A stretch of DNA of 64,000 bases from Tamlana sp. 2_MG-2023 (GCF_030548465.1 NZ_JAUOSF010000003.1:186001-250000); one strand, 5' to 3'; positions 35,788 through 45,660 are shown, counted from the first letter of the stretch. Numbers and translations are program-made. The notes: generated from the sequence alone by a model not told the origin.

Positions 35788-37042
35788 TTTTTGCTGTGGG
35801 TTCTAACTGAAACACTTTTTTAATAAGCTCCAAACTATCGTTTGTAGAAATATTATCATCTTTTAGGTGATGCGCAAAGTGGTTTGTTATTTTTTGTATG
35901 ATGTTGTTGCTAATTAATTCGGCTTGTGCTTCATTAAAATCGGCATTTTTCTTGCGTTGTGTATCTAATTCCGCAGCAGCGAAATCGGATAATTTGTGTT
36001 TTAAGGCCTTAATGGTAGGCGCAAACTTTCTAGTTTCTAACCAGCCATTAAATTCTGCTTGAATGTCTTCTATAATCGCTTCCGCGGAAGGAATATGCGC
36101 TTTTCGAGCTTCTAAATTTTGATCGGTAATTTGTGATAAATGATCCAAATGTACCAAGGAAACATGATCCAATTCTTCAACGTCGGAATTTACGTTCTTT
36201 GGAATCGATAAATCTAGAATTAAAAGCGGTTTTTTTGACTGAATAATGTGCTTGTCGATGGTTGGGCGTTGAGCGCCAGTAGCCACGATAAGAATATCAG
36301 TTTGGTTTATTTCTTCTTGTAAATTAGCATAATCTTTTACGACCAAATTAAACTTACCAGCTATTTGTTCGGCGCGCGTTTTGGTACGGTTAATAAGTGT
36401 AATATGTTCGTTTTTAGTGTGTTTTACTAAATTTTCACAAGTGTTTCTTCCTATTTTACCGGTTCCGAATAAAAGAATGTTTTTATCTGAAACGTTTTCT
36501 ATGGTGTTTAATATGTATTGTACAGAAGCAAAAGATACAGAGGTTGCACCCGAAGAAATATCGGTCTCTGTTTTTATACGTTTACTCGCTTGAATAACCG
36601 CATTTACTAAACGTTCTGTATAGTTATTAAGTAACCCATGTTTTCTTGAAAGTTTAGTGCTTATTTTTAACTGACTAATAATCTCGAAATCACCAAGAAT
36701 CTGACTGTCTAAGCCAGAACCTACACGAAACATGTGTGACACGGCTTCGTTGTTTTTATAGACGTAGGCTACTTTTTGAAATTCTTCAAGTGTACCTCTG
36801 GTGTTATCGCAGAGTAGTTGAATAAGTTGAAATGGATGTGCTGCGAAACCATAAATTTCGGTTCTATTGCAAGTTGAAGTTACCACAAGACTTTCTATAC
36901 CATTTTCTTTTGCCTGACTTAGTAATGCGTGCTTCGCGTCTTCGTCTAAGCTAAAGTGGCCTCTTATCTCGGCATCGGCTTTTTTATAACTTAAGCCTAT
37001 GGCGTAAAAGTAAGAACTTCGTGAATTAATTTGGTTTTGCAT
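35780..37042 (-). CDS. hemA: glutamyl-tRNA reductase
   Basis: First committed step of the C5 heme pathway. 420 residues: catalytic Cys in SLVVTSTCNRTEIYG, NADPH-binding LLFGTGKIGRNTCENL, and a C-terminal dimerisation helix. HemL, the next enzyme, is not in this window. Leads the leftward heme operon. Confidence 0.97.
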   Translation of the reverse strand: MQNQINSRSSYFYAIGLSYKKADAEIRGHFSLDEDAKHALLSQAKENGIESLVVTSTCNRTEIYGFAAHPFQLIQLLCDNTRGTLEEFQKVAYVYKNNEAVSHMFRVGSGLDSQILGDFEIISQLKISTKLSRKHGLLNNYTERLVNAVIQASKRIKTETDISSGATSVSFASVQYILNTIENVSDKNILLFGTGKIGRNTCENLVKHTKNEHITLINRTKTRAEQIAGKFNLVVKDYANLQEEINQTDILIVATGAQRPTIDKHIIQSKKPLLILDLSIPKNVNSDVEELDHVSLVHLDHLSQITDQNLEARKAHIPSAEAIIEDIQAEFNGWLETRKFAPTIKALKHKLSDFAAAELDTQRKKNADFNEAQAELISNNIIQKITNHFAHHLKDDNISTNDSLELIKKVFQLEPTAKNV

Positions 37043-37065
37043 GCTGGTGGCTCAATATAAGAAGA

Positions 37066-37073
37066 CAAATGTA
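37066..37073 (-). promoter_or_regulatory. -7 box of the hemA operon
   Basis: TACATTTG matches TAnnTTTG, 23 nt upstream of the hemA ATG in the 190-nt divergent intergenic region shared with the AraC regulator. Confidence 0.6.
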
Positions 37074-37232
37074 TAGTGCTGCTTTCAGAAAAAATAACGC
37101 TTGAAGAACTATAAGTGTCGCTTGTGGTTTTTTAGCGATGTTTTTCGTGATTATCATCGAAATATGCTATTTTCGTATGAAAACAGGGCTGTTTAGTATC
37201 ATTAATTTAGAACGAATCTAAATAAAAAAAGA

Positions 37233-38132
37233 ATGAAGGAAGATTTCAATATCCATAAAAGTATCGCTCAAAGTACTTTTAACGAAACAACGGTTGAAGA
37301 CGGGGTTATGGTGCTCACTTTTAAAAATGATGCGAGTGAAGTGCAATCGGCTGTAAAAGATATAGATAGTGATTATATCCAGTTTCATTTTTGTGTAAAA
37401 GGGTCCAGTCAATTTCTTTTTAACGAAGGGCGTTATAAATTAAGTATTCTAGAAGAGAATTCGCTGTTGTTATATAATCCGCAGCGCGATTTACCTATTC
37501 ATTTAGAGGTTAATCCACATTCTTGGATGGTTTCCGTTTTAATTTCAATTAAAAAATTTCATGGTTTTTTCTCTCATGAAGCCGATTACATTACTTTTTT
37601 AAGTGAAGATAATAAGGATAAGAAATATTATAAAGATGGTGTTATTTCACCATCTATGGCGATTGTTTTAAATCAAATGATTAATTACAATTTAAATGCT
37701 TCTATTAAAGAACTTTACTTTAAAGGTAAAGCTTACGAGTTATTAAGTTTATATTTTAATAGAAGTGAAGATGCCGATGTGGAACAATGTCCGTTTTTAG
37801 TAGATGAAACTAATGTTATTAAAATACGTAAAGCTAAAGATATTATTGTAGCGCGTATGGCCGAACCGCCAAGTTTACAAGAGCTTGCAGATGAAATAGG
37901 TTTAAGTCTTAAAAAGTTAAAAGAAGGCTTTAAGCAAATTTATGGCGATTCTGTTTTTAGTTTTTTGTTTGATTATAAAATGGAAGTGGCCAGAAAACTG
38001 TTAGAATCTGGTGAAAATAATGTAAATGAAGTGGGTTTGAAGGTTGGTTACAGTACTTCAAGTCATTTTATTTCAGCCTTTAAAAAGAAATATGGCACCA
38101 CGCCTAAAAAGTACATTATGTCTTTAAGTTGA
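37233..38132 (+). CDS. AraC-family regulator divergent from hemA
   Basis: 299 residues. The N-terminal part (1-190) is a ligand or oligomerisation domain with no clear cupin signature. The C-terminal double helix-turn-helix (about 200-298) includes SLQELADEIGLSLKKLKEGFKQIYG and NVNEVGLKVGYSTSSHFISAFKKKYGTTPKKY. Its place between hemA and hemH suggests control of heme genes, but this is not shown by the sequence. Confidence 0.9.
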   Translation: MKEDFNIHKSIAQSTFNETTVEDGVMVLTFKNDASEVQSAVKDIDSDYIQFHFCVKGSSQFLFNEGRYKLSILEENSLLLYNPQRDLPIHLEVNPHSWMVSVLISIKKFHGFFSHEADYITFLSEDNKDKKYYKDGVISPSMAIVLNQMINYNLNASIKELYFKGKAYELLSLYFNRSEDADVEQCPFLVDETNVIKIRKAKDIIVARMAEPPSLQELADEIGLSLKKLKEGFKQIYGDSVFSFLFDYKMEVARKLLESGENNVNEVGLKVGYSTSSHFISAFKKKYGTTPKKYIMSLS

Positions 38133-38149
38133 ATCTAAATTTATTGAAT

Positions 38150-38314
38150 ATGAAATATTTAACTCCAGAAATTGCAGCTTTTTACGAGAATATGAGTAAA
38201 AAATCTCTAGTTCGCGCTAACACGTCTTGTGGTATTTTTCAAGAATGTGACTATGATAATAAAGATCAAGAGGTCTATCAAAGTTATTTGAATCGTAAAC
38301 ATGGTAAGAAATAA
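38150..38314 (+). CDS. 54-residue protein of unknown function
   Basis: ATG at 38150 (MKYLTPEIAAFYENMSKK); 54 residues with two cysteines in TSCGIFQECDYD and a basic tail. It starts 17 nt after the AraC gene and would be cotranscribed. The frame could open at TTG 38129, inside the AraC stop region, which is less likely. No family recognised. Confidence 0.55.
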   Translation: MKYLTPEIAAFYENMSKKSLVRANTSCGIFQECDYDNKDQEVYQSYLNRKHGKK

Positions 38315-38618
38315 TTATTTTAATTCGTTCGTATTCAAACTATAAAGTCTTCATTTTATATTAATATAGGTAAAAACCTACAATAAATTACACTTCATCG
38401 ATTTTTTACGTATATAAACATTACTTATATAAGTTTTTATATATATTGGTGGTGTACAAATTGTTAAAGAACTTAGCAAAGAATGTTTTTATTTATGGAA
38501 TCATTCTCTCCCTCATCCGCTAGGCAAAAGGAAATATTTTAATAAACCTAAATAATTATACTAACCAAGTGAATTTGGAGGGCTGTCAACACCTTTAAGT
38601 TTACAGAATAACTTAACT
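38315..38618. other. AT-rich intergenic region, no clear feature
   Basis: 304 nt without a convincing gene, terminator or promoter box. A 15-codon ATG frame near 38495 is too short to support. Confidence 0.5.
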
Positions 38619-39368
38619 ATGATGAGAACTTTACTAAAAACATTATTAATTTTTTGCGTGGTTGTTTCATGCAAAACAAACGGATCTGAAACTAAAGTAG
38701 CAAGTGATTGTGATTTATTTCAAATAGGCCATTTTAAGTTTTATAACCCTAGGGTTTATGAACACCCGGTAATTTTTGAAAAAGGAAATCATAATTTACT
38801 TAATAAAGATTTTAAACCTGTATGGTATGATGGGTATTGTGCAGAAAACTTGCCTTCTCATTTCGCAACCAAAGATGAATATTTAAAATACATTCCTACA
38901 GATAAAATAAATAAGGAAGGACGTGCCCCATTTGATTCATTTTATGAAGTAAATAAAAAGAGCGTAAAAGGTAAGCCAGGTATTTATCATGATGATTACC
39001 ATTTATTGTTTAGAGGTACAGTAAGCGTTAAAAATCTTAAATCAGATAAGCAATACCTTCTTGTAGCAGGAAAAAACTATATTCTAAAAGAAGAGGATTA
39101 TGATAAAAACACCGAGTTTTATGAGCCGAGTGTAAAAAACATGTTTGCCTATTTATTAGAGGATGGTGTGTATAAAGCGGTTGATATTGATGAAGTATTA
39201 GGAGCTTTTAGTAAGGCACAGCATGAAAAAGTTTTTGAGGTTTTAAACGTTAAAAACCTGGTAAATTCAGTATGTGTTGAAAGTGTTAATACACAAGGAA
39301 AGCCTAATTTTGATAGTGCATCATTACCAAAATGGGTTTATAATAAATCTCAAGTAAGTAACATGTAA
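38619..39368 (+). CDS. lipoprotein of unknown function
   Basis: 249 residues; signal peptide and lipobox LIFCVVVSC (Cys18). Start is either ATG 38619 or the adjacent ATG 38622. The mature part is soluble, with charged and aromatic residues and no recognised domain. An intrinsic terminator follows, so it is a single-gene unit or the end of one. Confidence 0.75.
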   Translation: MMRTLLKTLLIFCVVVSCKTNGSETKVASDCDLFQIGHFKFYNPRVYEHPVIFEKGNHNLLNKDFKPVWYDGYCAENLPSHFATKDEYLKYIPTDKINKEGRAPFDSFYEVNKKSVKGKPGIYHDDYHLLFRGTVSVKNLKSDKQYLLVAGKNYILKEEDYDKNTEFYEPSVKNMFAYLLEDGVYKAVDIDEVLGAFSKAQHEKVFEVLNVKNLVNSVCVESVNTQGKPNFDSASLPKWVYNKSQVSNM

Positions 39369-39402
39369 AAGATTTTATATTGCAAACCAAAACTAACTAA
39401 CC

Positions 39403-39439
39403 AAAAAGGCTCCATTTTTTATAAATGGAGCTTTTTTTT
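39403..39439 (+). terminator. intrinsic terminator
   Basis: GCTCCATTT/AAATGGAGC stem with a 5-nt loop followed by eight T, 35 nt after the lipoprotein stop. Confidence 0.85.
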
Positions 39440-39493
39440 GTTTTGTAATTGTTCACTTAACTAATTTTTAAGCTGTATTAAATTTATGTATTG

Positions 39494-39501
39494 TATTTTT
39501 G
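39494..39501 (+). promoter_or_regulatory. -7 box of hemH
   Basis: TATTTTTG matches TAnnTTTG. Its last three bases are the TTG that begins the longest hemH frame. Confidence 0.6.
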
Positions 39502-39519
39502 TGTCAACATAAAAAAGCG

Positions 39520-40545
39520 ATGAAAAAAGGCATACTACTTGTAAATTTGGGTTCTCCTGAAAGCCCAGAGCCCAAAGATGTAAAGAAATATTTAGGAGAG
39601 TTTTTAATGGATGAGCGTGTTATTGATATTCCGCTTGTTGCTAGAGCAGCTCTTGTAAAAGGGATTATTTTAAAAACACGTCCTAAAGCATCAGCAGCTG
39701 CATATAAAAAAATATGGTGGGACGAAGGTTCACCATTAATTGTGATTTCTGAAAGACTTCAACAAAGTATTCAAAAACAAGTTGAAGCACCTGTAGCTTT
39801 GGCTATGCGTTATGGTAGTATGACCATTAAAAAAGGACTTCAAGAATTAGTAGATAAAGGTGTTGATGAGGTTTTGTTATTCCCTTTATACCCGCAGTTC
39901 GCAATGGCAACTACGGAAACTATTACGGTTTTAGCAGAAGAACTTCGTCAAGCGTTTTTTCCGAATTTAAAAATAGAATCAGTACCTGCTTTTTATAATA
40001 AACCAGATTATATTGAGGTGCTTTCAAATTCTGTAAAACGTCATTTAGAAGGTAAGCCAGTTGATCATTTGCTATTTTCTTACCATGGCGTACCAGAGCG
40101 TCATATAAGAAAAAGTGATGTTACTAAATCACACTGTAAAATTGATGGTAGCTGTTGTGCGACACCAAGTATTGCACATGAGTTTTGTTACAGGCATCAA
40201 TGTTTAGAGGTTACTAAATTAGTTGCCGAAAAACTTAAACTTAAAGAGGGTTCGTATTCAACATCCTTTCAATCACGTTTAGGGTTTGATCCTTGGTTGT
40301 TGCCTTATACAGACCGAACTATTGAGCGTTTAGGGAAAAATGGTGTTAAAAATATGGCTATTGTAACACCCGCATTTGTGAGTGACTGTTTAGAAACACT
40401 TGAAGAAATCGCCATGGAAGGTCAAGAGATTTTCCATGAAATGGGTGGTAATGAATTTACTACCATTCCTTGTTTGAATGACGATAAACCTTTTGTAGAT
40501 TTATTGTCTAATTGGATTAACACATGGGTCACGCCAAGTACATAA
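39520..40545 (+). CDS. hemH: ferrochelatase
   Basis: Inserts Fe2+ into protoporphyrin IX. 341 residues from ATG 39520 (MKKGILLVNLGSPESPEP); the TTG start at 39499 is inside the promoter. Motifs: LLFSYHGVPERH with the catalytic His, and Cys residues in KIDGSCCATP and FCYRHQC. Followed 8 nt later by a MATE exporter gene. Confidence 0.96.
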   Translation: MKKGILLVNLGSPESPEPKDVKKYLGEFLMDERVIDIPLVARAALVKGIILKTRPKASAAAYKKIWWDEGSPLIVISERLQQSIQKQVEAPVALAMRYGSMTIKKGLQELVDKGVDEVLLFPLYPQFAMATTETITVLAEELRQAFFPNLKIESVPAFYNKPDYIEVLSNSVKRHLEGKPVDHLLFSYHGVPERHIRKSDVTKSHCKIDGSCCATPSIAHEFCYRHQCLEVTKLVAEKLKLKEGSYSTSFQSRLGFDPWLLPYTDRTIERLGKNGVKNMAIVTPAFVSDCLETLEEIAMEGQEIFHEMGGNEFTTIPCLNDDKPFVDLLSNWINTWVTPST

Positions 40546-40553
40546 TTTAAAAT

Positions 40554-41924
40554 ATGGCAAAAATATCATCACAGGAATTAGGATCTCAACCTATAGGAAA
40601 GCTTTTAATTAGGCAAGCTGTACCTGCGGCCATAGGGATTTTGGTGATGTCATTAAATATTTTAGTCGATACTATTTTTGTAGGCCATTGGATTGGGGTA
40701 ACGGCTATCGCTGCGATAAATGTGGTCTTGCCTGTGTCTTTTTTTATAGCGGCCTTAGGAATGGCCATTGGTATTGGTGGGTCTTCCATTATATCGCGTG
40801 CACTTGGCGCATCAAACCATAAAAAGGCATTAAAAACCTTTGGGAATCAAATTACCTTAACCTTATTACTCTGTACCACGTTTGTAACCGTGGGCTTGTT
40901 GTTTCAAGATGCTATTATAAATTCGTTTGGAGGTAAAGGTGCTATTTTTGAACCTGCAAAAATTTATTATCGCATTGTACTTTATGGGGTGCCTATTTTG
41001 GCCTTAAGTATGATGGGGAATACGGTAATTCGTGCTGAAGGCAAGCCTAAATTTGGTATGTACGCCATGATGATTCCCTCGGTAAGTAATTTAATTTTAG
41101 ATTACCTTTTTATTAATGTTTTGGACTTTGGAATGGCTGGAGCTGCATGGGCTACAACGCTTTCTTATGGGTTTTGTTTTATGTTTATTCTTTGGTTTTT
41201 TCTCTCTAAACATTCCGAATTAAAAATAAACTTCTCACATCTTGGTTTAAACTTTGGGGTAGTAAAAGAAATTAGCGCGTTAGGTTTTGTAACATTGGCT
41301 AGACAAGCTGTTGTGAGTGTCACGTATTTGTTTATGAATAATATTTTGTATGATTTAGGAGGTGTCACTTCGGTAACTTCATACGCTATTGTTGGACGCA
41401 TGCTTATGTTTGCAATGTTTCCTGTTTTAGGTGTTACTCAAGGATTTTTACCCATTGCTGGTTTTAATTACGGTGCGAAACAGTACGATCGTGTCAAACA
41501 AAGTATTTACATAGCTATTAAATACGCCTCGCTGCTAGCAACATTGGTATTTATTGTGCTGATGAGCTTTCCAGATCTCATTACTAAAATGTTCACCACC
41601 GATCCTGAAGTGATAAAAGAAACACCAAGTGCGATGCGTTGGGTGTTTGCCGCTACTCCTATTATTGCGTTGCAGCTTATTGGAGCCGCTTATTTTCAGG
41701 CGATTGGAAAGGCAAAACCAGCGTTATTATTAACTTTAACGCGCCAAGGGTTTTTCTTTATTCCGCTAATTTTCATACTTCCGGAATTTTATGGGGAATT
41801 AGGTGTTTGGATCTCATTTCCTATCGCAGATACCTTAGCAACAATAGTAACTGCTTATTTCTTAAATAGAGAAATTTCAAAAACCTTAACCTCTAAAAAC
41901 TCTGAAGTCAATTCAATGCTTTAA
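40554..41924 (+). CDS. MATE-family efflux transporter
   Basis: 456 residues, about 12 helices in two bundles (GKLLIRQAVPAAIGILVMSLNILVDTIFVG; GVTQGFLPIAGFNYGAKQYDRV). Exchanges cations for drugs or other compounds; the substrate is not predictable. It lies between hemH and hemJ with 8 and 2 nt spacing, so it is cotranscribed with them. A porphyrin substrate is possible but speculative. Confidence 0.92.
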   Translation: MAKISSQELGSQPIGKLLIRQAVPAAIGILVMSLNILVDTIFVGHWIGVTAIAAINVVLPVSFFIAALGMAIGIGGSSIISRALGASNHKKALKTFGNQITLTLLLCTTFVTVGLLFQDAIINSFGGKGAIFEPAKIYYRIVLYGVPILALSMMGNTVIRAEGKPKFGMYAMMIPSVSNLILDYLFINVLDFGMAGAAWATTLSYGFCFMFILWFFLSKHSELKINFSHLGLNFGVVKEISALGFVTLARQAVVSVTYLFMNNILYDLGGVTSVTSYAIVGRMLMFAMFPVLGVTQGFLPIAGFNYGAKQYDRVKQSIYIAIKYASLLATLVFIVLMSFPDLITKMFTTDPEVIKETPSAMRWVFAATPIIALQLIGAAYFQAIGKAKPALLLTLTRQGFFFIPLIFILPEFYGELGVWISFPIADTLATIVTAYFLNREISKTLTSKNSEVNSML

Positions 41925-41926
41925 TT

Positions 41927-42475
41927 ATGGAATATTACAATTATATAAAATCGTTTCATCTTATCTTCGTAATCACTTGGTTTGCGGGATTGTTTTATAT
42001 TCCGCGGTTATTTGTGTATCAAATTGAAGCTTTTCATAAGCCATCGCCAGATAAGGAAATCTTGGGAAAACAGTTAAAGTTAATGGCCAAACGCCTGTGG
42101 TATATTATCACTTGGCCATCAGCTATTTTAGCTACTATTTTTGCGGTTTGGTTGCTTATTTTACAGCCTTATTGGTTAGAACAATCTTGGATGCACGTTA
42201 AATTAGTCTTTGTTTTACTACTTTTTATATACCATTATAAAACTCATGTTTATTATAAGCAATTACAAATTGACGTGGTTAAAAAATCTTCTAGTTACAT
42301 GCGTATGTGGAACGAAGGCGCGACTTTTATCTTATTTGCCGTTGTGTTTTTAGTGGTTTTAAAGAATGCTATTAATTGGATTTGGGGCGTCGTAGGTATT
42401 GTGGTTTTAGGTGTCTTAATTATGGTAGGTTTCAAAATTTACAAGAATATTAGAGCTAAAAATCCTGACGCTTAA
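41927..42475 (+). CDS. hemJ: HemJ-like protoporphyrinogen IX oxidase
   Basis: 182 residues, four to five membrane helices. N-terminal SFHLIFVITWFAGLFYIPR with the conserved His (about 11) and Trp/Arg, and MHVKLVFVLLLFIYH, fit the HemJ (UPF0093) family. Its place 2 nt after a MATE gene in the hemH operon supports the role, and no hemG or hemY is seen. Confidence 0.85.
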   Translation: MEYYNYIKSFHLIFVITWFAGLFYIPRLFVYQIEAFHKPSPDKEILGKQLKLMAKRLWYIITWPSAILATIFAVWLLILQPYWLEQSWMHVKLVFVLLLFIYHYKTHVYYKQLQIDVVKKSSSYMRMWNEGATFILFAVVFLVVLKNAINWIWGVVGIVVLGVLIMVGFKIYKNIRAKNPDA

Positions 42476-42572
42476 AAATTAGGATCGAATTTAAAAGAAC
42501 GTGCTTTTTAAACCACCATATCAGGCTTTGGTTTGATTATTGCTATATTTAAACCATTCAATATAAGATCAA

Positions 42573-44042
42573 GTGCCTTTTAGATTAAGAAAACCATCAT
42601 TACGTACTCGTATTTTTTTAGCCATGATCCTTTTGGTTTTATTAGGGTCGGTGCTAATTACAGTTGTTGCAATCAATCAATATAAACAACAAAGTGAAGA
42701 TTATCACAGCGATCGTTTACAGGCTAAAGAACAAAGTATAAGTACACATCTTAGGCGTGTACTTAACGGTAGAAACAATACCTGGGAAGTTAAAACCGAA
42801 AATATCGCTGTAATATTTAAAGAGGAAATTTATAACATTGCCGATATTCATAAACTTCAAATCAATTTATATGATTTAGATGGCACCTTGTTAATTTCAT
42901 CTAAGGCTGGCTTTAGAAATAATGTTGCCGATAAATGCATTGAAACTGAGGTTTTAAATGCTATTTCTAATACAGCCGTACATCGTTATGTGGATAAACA
43001 CATGGAAAATGGCGAGACCTTCTTGTCATCATACACTTATCTTACCGATCAGAAATCTAGAGAATTGGTTATATTAAATTTACCATATTTAGAGAATGAT
43101 GATTTTCTAACGAATGAGCTAGAAGCGTTTTTAACCCGAATGGCGTACGCCTTTACCTTTGTGCTTTTTATGGCGATCGGCCTTGCATTTTTATTATCTA
43201 AATTCATTACGAAATCCTTAAAAACTATTAGTGACAAAATTAACTCCACACGGCTTGAAAGGCTTAATGAAAAGATTGAAATTGATGATACAAGCGAAGA
43301 GATTACTACTTTGGTGAACTCTTACAACAGTATGATTGATGAGCTTGAAGAAAGTGCTATACAGTTAGCAAAAAGCGAACGCGAACAGGCTTGGCGAGAA
43401 ATGGCAAAACAAGTCGCACATGAGATTAAAAATCCGTTAACCCCTATGCGATTAACAGTTCAAGATTTTCAGCGTAAGTTTGATCCAGAAGATGCTAATA
43501 TCTACTCTAAAGTTGACGAATATACCAAAACCTTAATACAGCAAATAGATACTATGAGTTCTATAGCATCGGCATTTTCAAATTTTGCTAAAATGCCGGC
43601 GCAACAAAATGAAAATTTAAATGTTGTGGAAATTGTAAAATTAGCATTAGATATTTTTAATGAAAACTACATCAAATTTACTTCAGAAAGTGAAAATATC
43701 ATTGCAAAACTAGATAGAACGCAACTCATTAGAGTGGTAACAAACTTGGTGAAAAATGCTATTCAAGCCATGTCTGAAAATCATGAGCCTAAAATTATAG
43801 TCAATGTTTCGGAGGTCAACAATAACGTGGTTATTTTGGTTTCAGATAATGGTTCGGGTATCTCCGAATCAAGTAAAGAAAAGGTGTTTGAACCAAAATT
43901 TACAACTAAAACAAGTGGTATGGGATTAGGTTTGGCCATGGTAAAAAATATAGTTGAAACTTATAACGGCACCATTTCATTTATTTCAGAAAAGGGCAAG
44001 GGGACAACGTTTACAGTAACATTCCCAAAAGCTCATTTTTAG
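42573..44042 (+). CDS. NtrY-like sensor histidine kinase
   Basis: 489 residues with a GTG start. Two membrane helices (about 11-33 and 190-212) enclose a sensor region; then HAMP, HisKA with VAHEIKNPLTPMRLTVQDF, and HATPase with NLVKNAIQAM, DNGSGI and GLGLAMVKN. No response regulator is adjacent. A stem CTTCAG/CTGAAG follows the stop. Confidence 0.92.
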   Translation: MPFRLRKPSLRTRIFLAMILLVLLGSVLITVVAINQYKQQSEDYHSDRLQAKEQSISTHLRRVLNGRNNTWEVKTENIAVIFKEEIYNIADIHKLQINLYDLDGTLLISSKAGFRNNVADKCIETEVLNAISNTAVHRYVDKHMENGETFLSSYTYLTDQKSRELVILNLPYLENDDFLTNELEAFLTRMAYAFTFVLFMAIGLAFLLSKFITKSLKTISDKINSTRLERLNEKIEIDDTSEEITTLVNSYNSMIDELEESAIQLAKSEREQAWREMAKQVAHEIKNPLTPMRLTVQDFQRKFDPEDANIYSKVDEYTKTLIQQIDTMSSIASAFSNFAKMPAQQNENLNVVEIVKLALDIFNENYIKFTSESENIIAKLDRTQLIRVVTNLVKNAIQAMSENHEPKIIVNVSEVNNNVVILVSDNGSGISESSKEKVFEPKFTTKTSGMGLGLAMVKNIVETYNGTISFISEKGKGTTFTVTFPKAHF

Positions 44043-44196
44043 TCTTCCTTAGTGAATGCTTCAGTTTTTTGATTTCTGAAGCCGTTAGCCGTTATCCTGA
44101 TAAAAATTAGTAAATTTAAGTGGTTAAAATAAAACCATAAAGCGTTTTCAAAAGCTGATTTAAAAATACGCTTAAAATGAACAATTCAATTTAACT

Positions 44197-44979
44197 ATGA
44201 GTTATAATACGATTATTTTGAGTAGAACAGGGGCGTTAAGCACGATTACGATTAATCGTCCCAAAAAATTAAACGCGCTTAATAAAGAGACGATTACAGA
44301 GCTGCATGAGGCTTTCAAGGAAGCTGACTCTGATAAGGAAACCAAAGTTATTATTGTTACCGGAAGTGGTGAAAAAGCCTTTGTTGCAGGTGCCGATATT
44401 AGTGAGTTTTCAGATTTTAATGCTTCCGAAGGAAAGGCATTAGCGGCTAAAGGTCATGAACAATTATTTGATTTCGTTGAAAACTTATCTACACCCGTTA
44501 TTGCAGCTGTAAATGGTTTTGCATTAGGAGGTGGTTTAGAGCTCGCTATGGCTTGTCACTTTAGGGTAGCAAGTACTAATGCCAAATTAGGGCTTCCAGA
44601 GGTTTCTCTCGGTGTTATTCCAGGTTATGGTGGTACACAACGTTTGCCGCAATTGGTAGGAAAAGGGCGTGCTTTAGAGATGATTATGACGGCTGGAATG
44701 ATTGACGCAGCTCAAGCACTAACTTATGGTTTGGTAAATCACGTGGTGGGCCAGGAAGAGTTATTGAATTTCTGCACTGGCATAGCTTCAAAAATTTCAA
44801 ATAATTCTAGCGTTGCGATAAGTAGGGCGATAGAAGCAGTAAATGCTAATTATAAAACTGGTGTTAATGGTTTTGAAGTTGAAGTTGAAGCTTTTGGAGC
44901 TAGTTTTGGCACCGAAGATTTTAAGGAGGGTACAACCGCCTTTCTTGAAAAACGTAAACCTCATTTTCCTGGAAAATAA
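44197..44979 (+). CDS. enoyl-CoA hydratase (crotonase family)
   Basis: Hydrates trans-2-enoyl-CoA. 260 residues; oxyanion and catalytic region FVAGADISEF, NGFALGGGLELAMACHFRVAS and LPEVSLGVIPGYGGTQRLP, with both catalytic Glu positions present. Monocistronic; other beta-oxidation genes are not nearby. Confidence 0.94.
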   Translation: MSYNTIILSRTGALSTITINRPKKLNALNKETITELHEAFKEADSDKETKVIIVTGSGEKAFVAGADISEFSDFNASEGKALAAKGHEQLFDFVENLSTPVIAAVNGFALGGGLELAMACHFRVASTNAKLGLPEVSLGVIPGYGGTQRLPQLVGKGRALEMIMTAGMIDAAQALTYGLVNHVVGQEELLNFCTGIASKISNNSSVAISRAIEAVNANYKTGVNGFEVEVEAFGASFGTEDFKEGTTAFLEKRKPHFPGK

Positions 44980-45003
44980 AAAATTTAATTCAGTACATAA
45001 ATT

Positions 45004-45035
45004 AAAAAAGGCTATCCATTTAGATAGCCTTTAAT
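45004..45035. terminator. bidirectional terminator
   Basis: AAAGGCTATC/GATAGCCTTT with a 6-nt loop and A/T runs on both sides, between the enoyl-CoA hydratase and the first array gene. Confidence 0.8.
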
Positions 45036-45060
45036 TTGTAAAATGTGGTTCTTGCATGCT

Positions 45061-45660
45061 TTAAATGTGTTTTACGTATTCACGTCCTTCTGAGTGGAAA
45101 ACAATTTTATGACTTCCGCTTTCTAGTCCTTTCAATCTGTAAACTCTTTGAATGTTGGTTGTGTTTTCAATAGTTTCAGAAAATAAAAGTCCTTCGCTAC
45201 CTGGTGCGGTTGAATAGATATGAATTTTTAGTGGTTCACCATCTAATGCCAACTTGTTAATGTAAACGATACTGCCTTCAACACGCGTGTGCGGCTTATA
45301 AATGATCTCTTCTTTTTCCTTATCAAATAGCACTAATCCAGATTTTACTGAAAATGGAATAACGCTAATTTCAAGTCCCTTGTCTACTTCAAACATATAA
45401 GCGCCATTAGGCAACATGGTAAGGTCGAAACCAGTAGAGAAAATACCTGTTGTCTGAATAACTTCTTTATGTAGAATGACACCATTACTATCTTTAATTG
45501 ATAGTAGATTCCCTGCCTTTACGTAGTTGAAAGTAAGAGAGGTTCTGTTTGTTTCATTTTCAGCCTTGAAAGATGAAACTTCATTTGCGAAACTTAATAA
45601 GGTAGTCATCATGATTACCATTAAGATTCCTTTTTTTGAATGTTTAAGTACGTTTTTCAT
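45061..45660 (-). CDS. tandem-array secreted protein A
   Basis: 199 residues; signal peptide (GILMVIMMTTLLSFANE). First beta-rich unit (about 42-105): LSIKDSNGVILHKE, then FDLTMLPNGAYMFEVDK. Second unit (about 125-199): INKLALDGEPLKIHIY, SETIENTTNIQ, LKGLESGSHKIVFHSEGREY. The two units share a pattern SExI...L..L..G.Y. Most distant from the regulator gene in the array and among the more diverged. No known family or function recognised. Confidence 0.8.
   Translation of the reverse strand: MKNVLKHSKKGILMVIMMTTLLSFANEVSSFKAENETNRTSLTFNYVKAGNLLSIKDSNGVILHKEVIQTTGIFSTGFDLTMLPNGAYMFEVDKGLEISVIPFSVKSGLVLFDKEKEEIIYKPHTRVEGSIVYINKLALDGEPLKIHIYSTAPGSEGLLFSETIENTTNIQRVYRLKGLESGSHKIVFHSEGREYVKHI

Noticed and set aside
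37163-37182. AATATGCTATTTTCGTATG in the hemA-AraC gap resembles the array motif
   Set aside because: Only the TATGCTATTTT part fits, there is no second copy, and the AT-rich background makes chance likely.
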